A stretch of 64,000 nucleotides of DNA. Source: Paratractidigestivibacter faecalis. Its GTDB lineage: Bacteria; Actinomycetota; Coriobacteriia; Coriobacteriales; Atopobiaceae. The position numbers and the translations under genes are program-made. Location of the stretch: assembly GCF_003416765.1 (NCBI RefSeq), contig NZ_QSNG01000001.1:460742-524741 (forward strand), given 5' to 3'. Positions 33,519-42,487 of the stretch are shown here, piece after piece (the stretch's first letter is position 1; each line of letters begins with the position of its first letter). Under the pieces are notes generated by a model. It searched no databases. It was not told the DNA's origin and saw only the letters and a program-made list of their open reading frames with translations.

Positions 33519-35468
33519 GTGGCAGAGCCCTCCGCAGACAGCGCGCCCTCCCTGGCCGAGCAGGTGGCCCAGGTTCCTACGGACCCGGGCTGCTACCTGT
33601 GGAAGGACGCCTCCGGCAAGGTGGTCTACGTGGGCAAGGCCAAGAACCTGCGCGCCCGCATGCGCCAGTACGTCACGCTCCAGGATGACCGCGCCAAGAT
33701 CCCCCTCATGATGGAGGTCATCCGCGGCTTTGACTACGTGGTGGTGGGCAGCGAGCACGAGGCCCTGGTGCTGGAGAGAAACCTCATAGCCCAATACCAC
33801 CCCTACTTCAACGTGGACCTCAAGGACGACAAGTCCTACCCCTACATTGCCATCACGGAGTCTGACGTATTCCCGGCCATCAAGTACACGCGCGAGCGCC
33901 ACCGCGCCGGCACGCGCTACTTTGGCCCCTACACCGACGCCAAGGCCGCGCGAGAGACCATGGACACCCTGCGCAAGTGCGTGCCCATCTGCGTGGCCAC
34001 CTGCGCGGAGTGGAAGCGCGCCAAGCGCCTGCTCGAGAAGGCCCCTGACCAGGCCTCCGTTGCCAACCTCATGCTTGCCGAGAAGTGCCGGCCCTGCTTT
34101 AACTCCCACGTTGGCAAGGGTCCGGGCGTCTGCTGCGGCGCCATCGACACCGTGGAGTACGCCCGTCACGTGGACCAGGTGGAGCGCTTCCTGCAGGGCC
34201 ACCGAGCGGGCGTCGTGGGCGAGCTCACCCAGCAGATGACCGACGCTGCGGCCGACCTCGACTTCGAGCGTGCCGGCCGCATCAAGCGCCGCCTGGACGC
34301 CATCGGGGCCCTTGACGTGCGCCAGCAGGTGATGTTCCCGGACAACACGAGCCTTGACGCCATCGGCGTGTACCGCGAGGAGACCATCAGCGCCGCCTGC
34401 GTCTTCGTGGTGCGCGAGGGCCGCGTCATCCGCTCCGTGGAGTTCATCCTCGACAAGGGCCTGGACGTGGGGGAGGAGGAGCTCCAGGGCGGCTTCCTCA
34501 AGCGCTACTACGACGAGACGGCTGACATCCCCGCCGAGGTCTGCCTCTCCTGCGACCTCCCCGACGCGGAGGTCCTGGAGGGCTGGCTCGCGCAGAAGCG
34601 CGGGCACCTCTGCCGCCTCCACCGTCCTCAGCGCGGCGAGAAGAAGCGTCTTCTTGACATGGCTGCCGCCAACGCGCGTCACGCCCTCATGCGCTACATG
34701 GTGCGCACCGGCTATGCCGACGACCGCACCAACAAGGCCCTGCTCCAGCTCGAGAGCGCGCTCGCGCTGGACGCCCCGCCCATGCGCATAGAGTGCTTCG
34801 ACATCTCCACCCTGCACGGCCGCTTCACGGTGGCCTCCATGGTGGTCTTCACCAACGGCCGGCCCGACAAGTCCCAGTACCGCCGCTTCAAGATCAAGGC
34901 CGACCTCGACGAGGCAAACGACTTCGTCTCCATGTCCGAGGTCCTGGGCCGCCGCTACTCTCCCGAGCGCATGGACGACGAGCGGTTTGGCTCCCGGCCG
35001 GACCTGCTGGTGGTCGATGGCGGAAAGCCCCAGCTCACGGCCGCCATGGAGCAGCTCGCGGCCCTTGGGCTGGACATCCCGGTCTGCGGCCTTGCCAAGT
35101 CCGACGAGGAGGTCTTCGTCCCCTGGGACGAGACCCCGGTGGTGCTGCCCTCCGGCTCCGCCTCGCTCTACCTCATCAAGCAGGTCAGAGACGAGTCCCA
35201 CCGCTTTGCCATCACGTTCCACCGCGAGCTCAGGGACCGCGCGATGACGGTCTCCGTACTGGACGACGTGCCGGGCGTGGGCCCCAAGCGCAAGCGCCAG
35301 ATCATGCGCCACTTCGGCTCGCTCAAGCGCCTCAAGGCCGCCTCCGAGGAGGAGATAGCCGCCATCCCCGGCGTGCCCGCCGAGGTGGCCCACTCCGTCT
35401 GGCAGACCCTGCGTGCCTGGGACGCCGAGGCCGCAGGCGTCGCCGAGAAGGCCGCCAAGCCCGAGTAG
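33519..35468 (+). CDS. uvrC: UvrABC system subunit C, excinuclease
   Basis: 649 residues. UvrC makes both incisions around bulky DNA damage. The GIY-YIG nuclease is at the N terminus (DPGCYLWKDASGKVVYVGKAKNLRARM, in two motifs). The UVR helical domain, which contacts UvrB, is near residue 230 (DLDFERAGRIKRRLDAI). The RNase H-like nuclease begins near 425 (CFDISTLHG, VASMVVF). Tandem helix-hairpin-helix motifs close the protein (VPGVGPKRKRQIMRHFGS). The start is GTG two bases after the previous stop, implying translational coupling. Confidence 0.96.
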   Translation: MAEPSADSAPSLAEQVAQVPTDPGCYLWKDASGKVVYVGKAKNLRARMRQYVTLQDDRAKIPLMMEVIRGFDYVVVGSEHEALVLERNLIAQYHPYFNVDLKDDKSYPYIAITESDVFPAIKYTRERHRAGTRYFGPYTDAKAARETMDTLRKCVPICVATCAEWKRAKRLLEKAPDQASVANLMLAEKCRPCFNSHVGKGPGVCCGAIDTVEYARHVDQVERFLQGHRAGVVGELTQQMTDAAADLDFERAGRIKRRLDAIGALDVRQQVMFPDNTSLDAIGVYREETISAACVFVVREGRVIRSVEFILDKGLDVGEEELQGGFLKRYYDETADIPAEVCLSCDLPDAEVLEGWLAQKRGHLCRLHRPQRGEKKRLLDMAAANARHALMRYMVRTGYADDRTNKALLQLESALALDAPPMRIECFDISTLHGRFTVASMVVFTNGRPDKSQYRRFKIKADLDEANDFVSMSEVLGRRYSPERMDDERFGSRPDLLVVDGGKPQLTAAMEQLAALGLDIPVCGLAKSDEEVFVPWDETPVVLPSGSASLYLIKQVRDESHRFAITFHRELRDRAMTVSVLDDVPGVGPKRKRQIMRHFGSLKRLKAASEEEIAAIPGVPAEVAHSVWQTLRAWDAEAAGVAEKAAKPE

Positions 35469-35893
35469 CCATTCGCTCCCCGTCCCCAATGACACGCGAT
35501 TCTCCCTTGCCTTGCAACTGGTATCGGACCGTGGCACAAACGGCGAGTGGCGCGGCTCAAAACGGTTTCAGACGTGTTTCTCGCCTGGCGCGCGCCTTAA
35601 GCACGCAAGGTACTCCATGAGTAATACCAGTTCAAATGAGCCGCACGTAGAACGTAATGCCACTGGAACAAAACTCAATACTCCAGAAAAGCCCGGGAAA
35701 CCTCTTCCGACTGGTTCCTAAGTAAGGTAACAACCAGAGCCATTCGCGCTCGCAAATCTACCGTTGGGGGCAACCTAACCCGCCGTTCGGCGGTGCGTGA
35801 AACCGATTCCACCCGGGTGCGGGTAGGTTGCAATCAAGGACGGGACGTAGGGCAAAGGGCCCTGCGCCCGCAGGAGGAGAAATAGAGGCAATC
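35469..35893. other. 425-bp gene-free leader region of the sialic-acid locus
   Basis: No gene seen. The first ~25 bases (35469-35495) resemble the palindromic unit at 16498-16526 (CCATTCGC..CCCGTCCCCAATG.CAC). The middle is lower in GC. AACTGGTAT (about 35516) and ATACCAGTT (about 35623) are inverted 9-mers. A long-range hairpin near the 3' end is listed separately. I could not choose a promoter with confidence. Confidence 0.6.
35770..35831 (+). promoter_or_regulatory. Structured leader upstream of the binding-protein gene
   Basis: GCAACCTAACCCGC (35770-35783) pairs with GCGGGTAGGTTGC (35819-35831) with a single bulge, enclosing a small CGCCG-TT-CGGCG hairpin. It lies about 60 bases before the start codon, so it would be in the mRNA leader. 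It could be an RNA regulatory element or an inverted-repeat operator; it matches no riboswitch I recognise. Confidence 0.45.
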
Positions 35894-37510
35894 ATGAAGA
35901 ACTTTGCGAACCACGCCGTTTCCCGTCGCGCGTTCCTCGGTGGCTCTGCGGCCGCCGCGGCTCTGGGCCTCGCGGCTTGCGGCGGCAACAGCGGCTCCGA
36001 CGCCAAGACCGACGCCGGCACCACCACGGGCGGCAAGGAGGGCGGTGGCACCCTGACCGTCGGCTCCGCCTACTCCCCGTCTTCCTATGACCCGGCCAAC
36101 TGCTCCTCCGCGTTCTGCCTGAGCGCCAACATGAACGTCATGGAGGGCCTGTACAACATCGACTTCACCGACTACTCCGTCATCTCCGGCCTTGCCGCCG
36201 GCGACCCCGTCGAGGTCGACGCCAACACCTACGAGGTCACCCTGCGTGACGGCGCCAAGTTCTCTGATGGCACCGACGTCACCGCTGACGACGTGGTCAG
36301 CTCCTTCGAGCGCGCCACCGCCGAGGGCGGCCTGTACGTCTCCTTCCTCACCATGTTCGACGGCATCGAGAAGAAGGACGACAAGACCGTCACCGTCAAG
36401 GTGAGCATCCCCAACTTCTCGCTGCTGAAGGAGCGCCTGGCCATCATCAAGGTCATGCCGTCCTCCCTCTCCGCCGACGACGCCAAGGCCAAGCCCGTGG
36501 GTTCTGGCCCCTGGATGTACACCGAGGTCTCCGACACCTACGCCACCCTGGCCCCCAACCCCAACTACAACGGCGAGTTCCCGGCCAAGGACAACGAGCT
36601 GCGCATCGAGTCCCTCACCGACACCACCGCCCGCGTCACCGCCCAGCAGGAGGGCACCACGCTCGTCACCGAGTCCGTGCCTCCCGAGTCCATCGACCAG
36701 CTCAAGGCCGCCGGCTGTGACGTCGACCAGGTCAACGGCTTCGGCACCCGCTTCATCATGTTCAACGTCAAGAAGGCCCCGTGGGACGATGTCAAGGTCC
36801 GTCAGGCCATCATGTACGCCCTCAACACCGAGCAGATGATCGCCAACGCCTTCTCCGGCCTGGCCGCCATCCCGACCTGCTACCTGCCCGAGTCCTTCAC
36901 CAACTACCACAAGGCCGCCAACACCTACACCTATGACGCCGACAAGGCCAAGAGCATGCTCTCCGAGGCCGGCGTCACCCCGGGCGACCTCGTCCTTCGC
37001 ACCACCGACAACGCCCAGGTCGTCGCCATGGGCACCCAGGCCCAGGAGGACCTCAAGGCCCTTGGCTTCAACGTGACCCTGACCTCCGACCAGTCCCCGG
37101 CTACCTACGCCGCCATCGACCAGGCCGACGACTCCTGGGACATCCTCATCGCCCCTGGCGACCCGTCCTGCTTCGGCGGCGACACCGACCTGCTCCTCAA
37201 CTGGTGGTTCGGTGACAACGTCTGGATGAAGACCCGCTGCGCCTGGAACACCTCCGACGAGTGGAAGAAGCTCAACGGCCTCATGTCCGACGCCCTGGCC
37301 ACCTCCGGCTCCGACCAGCAGGACTGCTGGAACCAGTGCTTCGACATCCTGTCCGAGCAGGTCGTCCTCTACCCGGTCCTCCAGGTCGTCACCCCGACCG
37401 GCTCCTGGCGCTCCGCCGCCAGCCCCAAGGGCGAGTCCGTCAGCTCCGACTTCAAGGGCATCGGCACCACGGGCGTTCAGCTGACCGGCATCAACACCGT
37501 CACCGCCTAG
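35894..37510 (+). CDS. Substrate-binding lipoprotein of a Dpp/Sat-type ABC importer (probable sialic acid binding)
   Basis: 538 residues from ATG 35894. A twin-arginine-like signal (SRRAFLGGSAAAAALGLAAC) ends in a lipobox cysteine at residue 29. The rest is an SBP_bac_5 (peptide/nickel) binding protein: TYEVTLRDGAKFSDGTDVTADDVV, and GSGPWMYTEV. Genes for both permeases and ATPases follow, then sialic-acid catabolic genes. That neighbourhood matches SatA-type sialic-acid binding proteins better than peptide uptake. The substrate is inferred from context only. Confidence 0.82.
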   Translation: MKNFANHAVSRRAFLGGSAAAAALGLAACGGNSGSDAKTDAGTTTGGKEGGGTLTVGSAYSPSSYDPANCSSAFCLSANMNVMEGLYNIDFTDYSVISGLAAGDPVEVDANTYEVTLRDGAKFSDGTDVTADDVVSSFERATAEGGLYVSFLTMFDGIEKKDDKTVTVKVSIPNFSLLKERLAIIKVMPSSLSADDAKAKPVGSGPWMYTEVSDTYATLAPNPNYNGEFPAKDNELRIESLTDTTARVTAQQEGTTLVTESVPPESIDQLKAAGCDVDQVNGFGTRFIMFNVKKAPWDDVKVRQAIMYALNTEQMIANAFSGLAAIPTCYLPESFTNYHKAANTYTYDADKAKSMLSEAGVTPGDLVLRTTDNAQVVAMGTQAQEDLKALGFNVTLTSDQSPATYAAIDQADDSWDILIAPGDPSCFGGDTDLLLNWWFGDNVWMKTRCAWNTSDEWKKLNGLMSDALATSGSDQQDCWNQCFDILSEQVVLYPVLQVVTPTGSWRSAASPKGESVSSDFKGIGTTGVQLTGINTVTA

Positions 37511-37558
37511 CTTTGCAAACCGGCGGGGCCATAGCTCCGTCGCAATGAGCGCCTGATC

Positions 37559-37594
37559 GCGGGGGCCCGAGACATGAACTCTTCGGGCCCCCGC
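37559..37594 (+). terminator. Hairpin between binding-protein and permease genes
   Basis: GCGGGGGCCCGA and TCGGGCCCCCGC form a perfect 12-bp stem with a short T-run after (ACTTTT). Such partial terminators commonly reduce permease expression relative to the binding protein, which is the likely role here. Confidence 0.75.
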
Positions 37595-37635
37595 ACTTTT
37601 GGACGTTCAACGTCTTACTGAGAGGAGAGAATCGC

Positions 37636-38592
37636 ATGAACAACCTCCTGCGACTCGTCGGTCGGCGTCTCGTCGCCCTGCCCATCATGGCGCTTGGCGT
37701 GACGTTCCTGATCTTCTTCCTCATGTCCTTCTCGCCCATCGACCCTGCATATAAGGCCCTTGGCGAGAGCGCGACTCCGGAGCAGATCCAGCAGTACCAC
37801 GAGGAGTATGGCCTGGACGACCCCTGGCCCGTCCGTTACGTCCGCTATATGGGCGACCTTCTCCACGGAGACCTGGGCACCTACAGCGCCCGCCGCAGTT
37901 CCGTCGCCGACCGCGTGGCCACCGCCCTGCCCGTCACCATGCAGCTCACCTTCTTCGGCCTGCTGCTGGGTGCCGTGGTCTCGTTCCTTCTGGGCATCAT
38001 CGCGGCCCTCTACCGTGACCGCTGGCCTGACCAGGTGATCCGAATAGTCTCCATCGCAGGCCTTGCCACCCCCTCGTTCTGGCTGGCCGTCCTGCTCATC
38101 CTGGTCTTCTCGTCCTACCTGCACCTGCTGCCCGCCTCCGGCGCCCTGCCCGACCCGGCCACCAACTTCGGCGGCTACATGGGCCGCATGATCATGCCGG
38201 CCGTGGCCCTCGCGGTGCCCCTGACGGGCCAGATGACCCGCATCGTCCGCACCGCCATGGTCGAGGAGCTCGACAAGGACTACGTGCAGACCGCCAAGGG
38301 CTCCGGCCTTCCGCAGAAGGTCATCATCGCCCGCAACGTCCTGCGCAACGCCCTCATCACGCCCGTCACCACCCTTGGCATGAAGATCGGCTACCTCATG
38401 GGCGGCGCCGTCGTCATCGAGGTCATCTTCAACCTGCCCGGCATGGGCATGGCCATCCTCGACGGCGTCTCTGGCAACGAGCCCATGCTCGTCATGGGCG
38501 TCGTCATAGTCGTGGCGCTCTCCTTCATCATCATCAACATCGTGGTTGACATGCTGTATCTGCTCATCAACCCCAGGATCAGGAGCGTGTAG
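37636..38592 (+). CDS. Dpp/Sat-type ABC importer permease 1
   Basis: 318 residues with six predicted membrane helices and an EAA loop (VQTAKGSGLPQKVIIARNVLRNA). The N terminus LLRLVGRRLVALPIMALGVTFLIFF is typical of DppB-like permeases. AGAGGAGAG lies upstream. The next gene starts two bases after its stop. It would form one half of the membrane channel. Confidence 0.92.
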   Translation: MNNLLRLVGRRLVALPIMALGVTFLIFFLMSFSPIDPAYKALGESATPEQIQQYHEEYGLDDPWPVRYVRYMGDLLHGDLGTYSARRSSVADRVATALPVTMQLTFFGLLLGAVVSFLLGIIAALYRDRWPDQVIRIVSIAGLATPSFWLAVLLILVFSSYLHLLPASGALPDPATNFGGYMGRMIMPAVALAVPLTGQMTRIVRTAMVEELDKDYVQTAKGSGLPQKVIIARNVLRNALITPVTTLGMKIGYLMGGAVVIEVIFNLPGMGMAILDGVSGNEPMLVMGVVIVVALSFIIINIVVDMLYLLINPRIRSV

Positions 38593-38594
38593 CC

Positions 38595-40619
38595 ATGCTT
38601 ACCCAGAGAAAAGAGGGGGCGGAGAAGCTCGAGGGCATGGCCAAGTCCAAGGGCCTCAAGTTCACCGGCCTCAAGAACATGAAGACGAGCTCCAAGATCG
38701 CGCTGGTCATCCTCGTGGCCGTGGTGCTCATCTCCATCCTCGCGCCCGTCATCGCCCCGTATGATCCCTACGCCATCGGCATGGCCCGCCAGGCCCCCGA
38801 CGCCGCCCACATCTTCGGCACCGACGACAAGGGCCGCGACATCCTGAGCCGCATCCTCTACGGCGGCCGCATCTCGCTGGTCATCGGCTTTGGCTCCGTG
38901 CTCTTCGCCCTCGTGCTGGGCTCCATCGTCGGCGCCCTGGCCGCGGTCTCCCGCAAGGCCGTCTCCGAGGTCATCATGCGCATCCTGGACATCATCATGT
39001 CCGTCCCGGGCATCGCCCTGGCGGCCGTGCTGGTGACCATCCTGGGCAACTCCGTCCCGGCCATCATCTTCTCCATCGGCTTCATGTACACGCCGCAGAT
39101 CGCCCGCATCGTGCGAGCCAACATCGTGAGCGAGTACGGCGAGGACTACGTCCGCGCGGTCATCGTCTCCGGCGCCCGCGCCCCGTGGATCCTCATGAAG
39201 CACGTCCTGCGCAACTGCGCGGCGCCCATCATGGTCTTCACCGTGACGCTCGTGGCCGACGCCATCATCTTCGAGGCGTCCCTGACGTTCCTCTCCGCCG
39301 GCATCGCCGAGCCTACGCCCACCTGGGGCAACATCCTCGCCGACGCCCGCGCTGGCGTGCTGTCCGGCCGTTGGTGGCAGGCGCTCTACCCGGGCATCGC
39401 CATCATGCTGACCTGCCTGGCCCTGAACATCCTGTCCGAGGGCATCACCGACGCCATGGCCGCGGCCCCCTCCGCTCCCGTGGACACCGAGAACTCCGAG
39501 AGCCGCCGCGAGGCCGACCTTCTGGTCGCAGACCCCGTCCGCGCCTACAAGGAGCAGGCCGAGAGCCTGGCCGTCCGCCTGTCCGCCCTGCGCGAGGTCG
39601 AGCTCGCCCGCACCGACCGCCGCGTGCCCGACTACTCCGTGGAGCCCCTGCTGCAGGTCAAGAACCTCTCCATCGGCTTCCCGCGCCACGGCGACGTCAA
39701 CGTGGTCGACAACGTCTCCTTTGACGTGCGCCCCGGCCAGTGCATGGCCCTGGTCGGCGAGTCCGGCTGCGGCAAGTCCATCACCACCAAGACGATAATG
39801 AACCTGCTGCCTGACACCGCCCGCATCCAGGGCGAGGTCCTCTACAAGGGCCAGGACCTGCTCAAGCTCAGCCCCGAGGAGCACCGCAAGCTACTGGGCA
39901 CCGAGATCGCCATGGTCTACCAGGACTCGCTTTCCGCTCTCAACCCGTCCATGCTCATCTCTGCCCAGATGAAGCAGCTGACGAGCCGCGGCGGCACCCG
40001 CTCCGCCGAGGAGCTGCTCGAGCTCGTCGGCCTGGATCCCAAGCGCACCCTCGAGAGCTACCCGCACGAGCTCTCCGGCGGTCAGTGCCAGCGCGTCATC
40101 ATCGCCATGGCCCTGACGCGCGACCCGTCCCTGGTCATCTGCGACGAGCCCACCACCGCCCTTGACGTGACCGTCCAGAAGCAGGTCATCAAGCTCCTGA
40201 ACGACCTGCAGAAGAAGCTCGGGTTCGCCATGATCTTCGTGTCCCACGACCTTGCCCTCGTGGCCGAGGTCGCTTCCGAGATCACCGTCATGTACGCCGG
40301 CCAGGTCGTTGAGTCCGCCCCCACCAAGGAGCTTCTCACCAACCCCATCCACGAGTACACGCAGGGCCTGCTCGGTTCCGTGCTCTCCATCGAGGCCCAC
40401 GACGGCAGCCGCCTGCACCAGGTGCCCGGCTCCGTGCCGAGCCCGGCGGACTTCCCCGCGGGAGACCGCTTTGCCCCGCGCTCCAGCCACCCCACGGTTG
40501 GTCTGGACGTGCACCCCATCCTCAAGCCGGTCCCCGGCGTGGAGCACCACTTCGTCGCGGAGATCCCCGATGAGGAGCTCGCCAAGAACGGCCTCGTTTC
40601 TCGACTGGAGGTGAGGTAG
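38595..40619 (+). CDS. Fused permease 2 + ATP-binding protein of the Dpp/Sat-type importer
   Basis: 674 residues in one frame. Residues 1-290 are a DppC-like permease (IALVILVAVVLISILAPVIAPYDP, FGTDDKGRDILSRILYG, and EAA loop YVRAVIVSGARAPWILMKHVL). After a linker, residues ~349-674 are a DppD-like ATPase: Walker A GESGCGKS near 388, LSGGQCQR near 493 and VICDEPTTALD near 514. I recall the same permease-ATPase fusion in SatABCD-type sialic-acid importers, supporting that assignment here. The stop abuts the ATG of the second ATPase gene. Confidence 0.9.
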   Translation: MLTQRKEGAEKLEGMAKSKGLKFTGLKNMKTSSKIALVILVAVVLISILAPVIAPYDPYAIGMARQAPDAAHIFGTDDKGRDILSRILYGGRISLVIGFGSVLFALVLGSIVGALAAVSRKAVSEVIMRILDIIMSVPGIALAAVLVTILGNSVPAIIFSIGFMYTPQIARIVRANIVSEYGEDYVRAVIVSGARAPWILMKHVLRNCAAPIMVFTVTLVADAIIFEASLTFLSAGIAEPTPTWGNILADARAGVLSGRWWQALYPGIAIMLTCLALNILSEGITDAMAAAPSAPVDTENSESRREADLLVADPVRAYKEQAESLAVRLSALREVELARTDRRVPDYSVEPLLQVKNLSIGFPRHGDVNVVDNVSFDVRPGQCMALVGESGCGKSITTKTIMNLLPDTARIQGEVLYKGQDLLKLSPEEHRKLLGTEIAMVYQDSLSALNPSMLISAQMKQLTSRGGTRSAEELLELVGLDPKRTLESYPHELSGGQCQRVIIAMALTRDPSLVICDEPTTALDVTVQKQVIKLLNDLQKKLGFAMIFVSHDLALVAEVASEITVMYAGQVVESAPTKELLTNPIHEYTQGLLGSVLSIEAHDGSRLHQVPGSVPSPADFPAGDRFAPRSSHPTVGLDVHPILKPVPGVEHHFVAEIPDEELAKNGLVSRLEVR

Positions 40620-41447
40620 ATGGCCGACGAGAAGAGCAGCGCCCAGGAGCCCATCATCTTCCTGGACAACATCTCGGTCACCTTCAAGACCCGCACCGGC
40701 TCCATCCTGCACCCCAACCTCGTCCACGCCGTGAACGGCCTCACCCTGAAGCTCATGCCCGGCGAGACCATCGGCCTCGTGGGCGAGTCCGGCTGCGGCA
40801 AGTCCACCACGGCTAACGTCATGTGCGGCCTGCAGTCGCCCACGAGCGGCCACGTGTACTTCAAGGGCGAGGACGTCACCAAGCGCACCGCCGAGCTCCG
40901 CAAGAAGATCGGCCGCGTGGTCTCCGTGGTCTTCCAGAACCCTGCGACCGCGCTGAACCCCCGCATGGCCGTCCACGACCAGCTGCTCGACCCGCTGATC
41001 GTCCACTCCGTGGGCAGCGAGGACGAGCGCGAGGACCGCATCCGCGAGCTCTTTGGCCTCGTCGGCCTGCCGACGTCGGCCATGTACGCGCTTCCCGGCC
41101 AGCTCTCCGGCGGTCAGCGCCAGCGCGTGGCCATCGCTCGCGCACTTTCGCTGCAGCCCGACGTCATCATCGCCGACGAGCCCACCAGCGCCCTTGACGT
41201 CTCCGTCCGCGCGCAGATCCTCAACCTGCTGACGGACCTCAAGAAGGAGCTCGGCCTGGCCATGGTCTTCATCAGCCACGACATCCAGACGGAGCGCTAC
41301 ATCTCCGACCGCATCGTGGTCATGAACCACGGCCAGATCATGGAGGAGGGTCCCGCCAGGCAGGTCTTCGAGAACCCGCAGGACGCCTACACCAAGACGC
41401 TCCTCGCCGCGGCCCCGTCCCTGCTGCACCCCAACCTCGGCCAGTAG
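40620..41447 (+). CDS. Second ATP-binding protein of the Dpp/Sat-type importer
   Basis: 275 residues. Walker A GESGCGKST near residue 55, signature LSGGQRQR near 162 and Walker B IIADEPTSALD near 183 are intact. It is shorter than typical OppF because the C-terminal extension is reduced. It starts immediately after the previous stop (TAGATG) and completes an importer of binding protein, two permease domains and two ATPase domains. Confidence 0.92.
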   Translation: MADEKSSAQEPIIFLDNISVTFKTRTGSILHPNLVHAVNGLTLKLMPGETIGLVGESGCGKSTTANVMCGLQSPTSGHVYFKGEDVTKRTAELRKKIGRVVSVVFQNPATALNPRMAVHDQLLDPLIVHSVGSEDEREDRIRELFGLVGLPTSAMYALPGQLSGGQRQRVAIARALSLQPDVIIADEPTSALDVSVRAQILNLLTDLKKELGLAMVFISHDIQTERYISDRIVVMNHGQIMEEGPARQVFENPQDAYTKTLLAAAPSLLHPNLGQ

Positions 41448-41461
41448 TAACGCACCTTCCC

Positions 41462-41492
41462 GCGGGCGCGTCCGGCACCCGGGCGCGCCCGC
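41462..41492 (+). terminator. GC-rich hairpin between importer and esterase genes
   Basis: GCGGGCGCG (41462-41470) and CGCGCCCGC (41484-41492) form a 9-bp stem. No T-run follows, so it is more likely a processing or attenuation hairpin than a full terminator. Confidence 0.45.
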
Positions 41493-41515
41493 ATGCATGA
41501 AAGGGGATGAGACAC

Positions 41516-42487
41516 GTGCCGATTTCCGCCAGTCGCCTGCGCGAGCTGGAGTCCTGCAGGGGGGCAAACCCCATTCCGGAGGACTTTGACGAGTTCTGGG
41601 CCAAGCGGATGGTCGAGGCCGACGCCGTCGACCTCGACTACGAGATAGTGCCTTCCAAGATCCCGACCTTTGACACCTGCACCTACTACGACCTGTGGTT
41701 CACCGGCATGGGCGGCGCCCGCGTCTACGCCAAGTACGTGGTGCCCAAGACCGAGGGCAAGCACCCACTGGTGCTGCAGTTCCACGGGTACCCTGGCTGC
41801 ACGCGCAGCTGGGCCGAGCAGTCCTCCTTCCCGGGCATGGGCTGCGCCATCCTGTCCATGGACAACCCCGGCCAGGGCGGCCGCAGCGAGGACGTGGGCG
41901 GCTTCAAGGGAACCACCGTCTCAGGCCACCTCATCGCCGGCCTGGACGGAGGGCCCGAGAACCTCTACTACGTTCGCCTCTACCAAGACCAGCGCATTCT
42001 CTGCCGCATTGCGCGCGAGCTTGACGGCGTCGACCTCTCGCGCGTCTTCGTCAACGGCAGCTCCCAGGGCGGCGGCATGGGCCTTGCCTGCTGCGCCCTC
42101 AACAGCGACCTCGTCAACCGCGCATCCATCCTCTATCCCTTTCTCTCGGACTTCCGCGAGGTCTTCGAGCTGGGCCGCGACGAGATCGCCTACGACGGCA
42201 TCCGCTACTACTCGCGCTGGTTCGACCCGGACGGCGCCCGCCTCGACGAGTGCTTCCACACGCTCGGCTACATCGACACGCTCTCCTTCGCCCACCTCGT
42301 CCGCTGCCCCGTCCTCTTCGGCACGGGCCTGGCCGACGTGGTCTGCCCGCCGGAGACACAGTTTGCCGTCTACAACGCCCTCACGTGCCCCAAGAGGCAC
42401 GTGCTCTTCCCGGACTTCGGCCACGAGGAGATCCAGGCCTACGACGACATGATCATCGGCTTCTACCAGGGGGAGGTTGACTTCTGA
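41516..42487 (+). CDS. AXE1-family acetyl esterase (cephalosporin-C deacetylase/acetylxylan-esterase type), catalytic
   Basis: 323 residues from GTG 41516, with AAGGGG at 41501-41506; an ATG at 41507 is too close to that site. The N terminus RLRELESCRGANPIPEDFDEFW is typical of the family. The triad is visible: Ser183 in NGSSQGGG, Asp in GTGLADVVCPP and His in FGHEEIQAY. No signal peptide, so it acts in the cytoplasm. Inside a sialic-acid locus it may remove O-acetyl groups from imported sugars. This is inference; the family also acts on xylo- and other acetylated sugars. Confidence 0.85.
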   Translation: MPISASRLRELESCRGANPIPEDFDEFWAKRMVEADAVDLDYEIVPSKIPTFDTCTYYDLWFTGMGGARVYAKYVVPKTEGKHPLVLQFHGYPGCTRSWAEQSSFPGMGCAILSMDNPGQGGRSEDVGGFKGTTVSGHLIAGLDGGPENLYYVRLYQDQRILCRIARELDGVDLSRVFVNGSSQGGGMGLACCALNSDLVNRASILYPFLSDFREVFELGRDEIAYDGIRYYSRWFDPDGARLDECFHTLGYIDTLSFAHLVRCPVLFGTGLADVVCPPETQFAVYNALTCPKRHVLFPDFGHEEIQAYDDMIIGFYQGEVDF

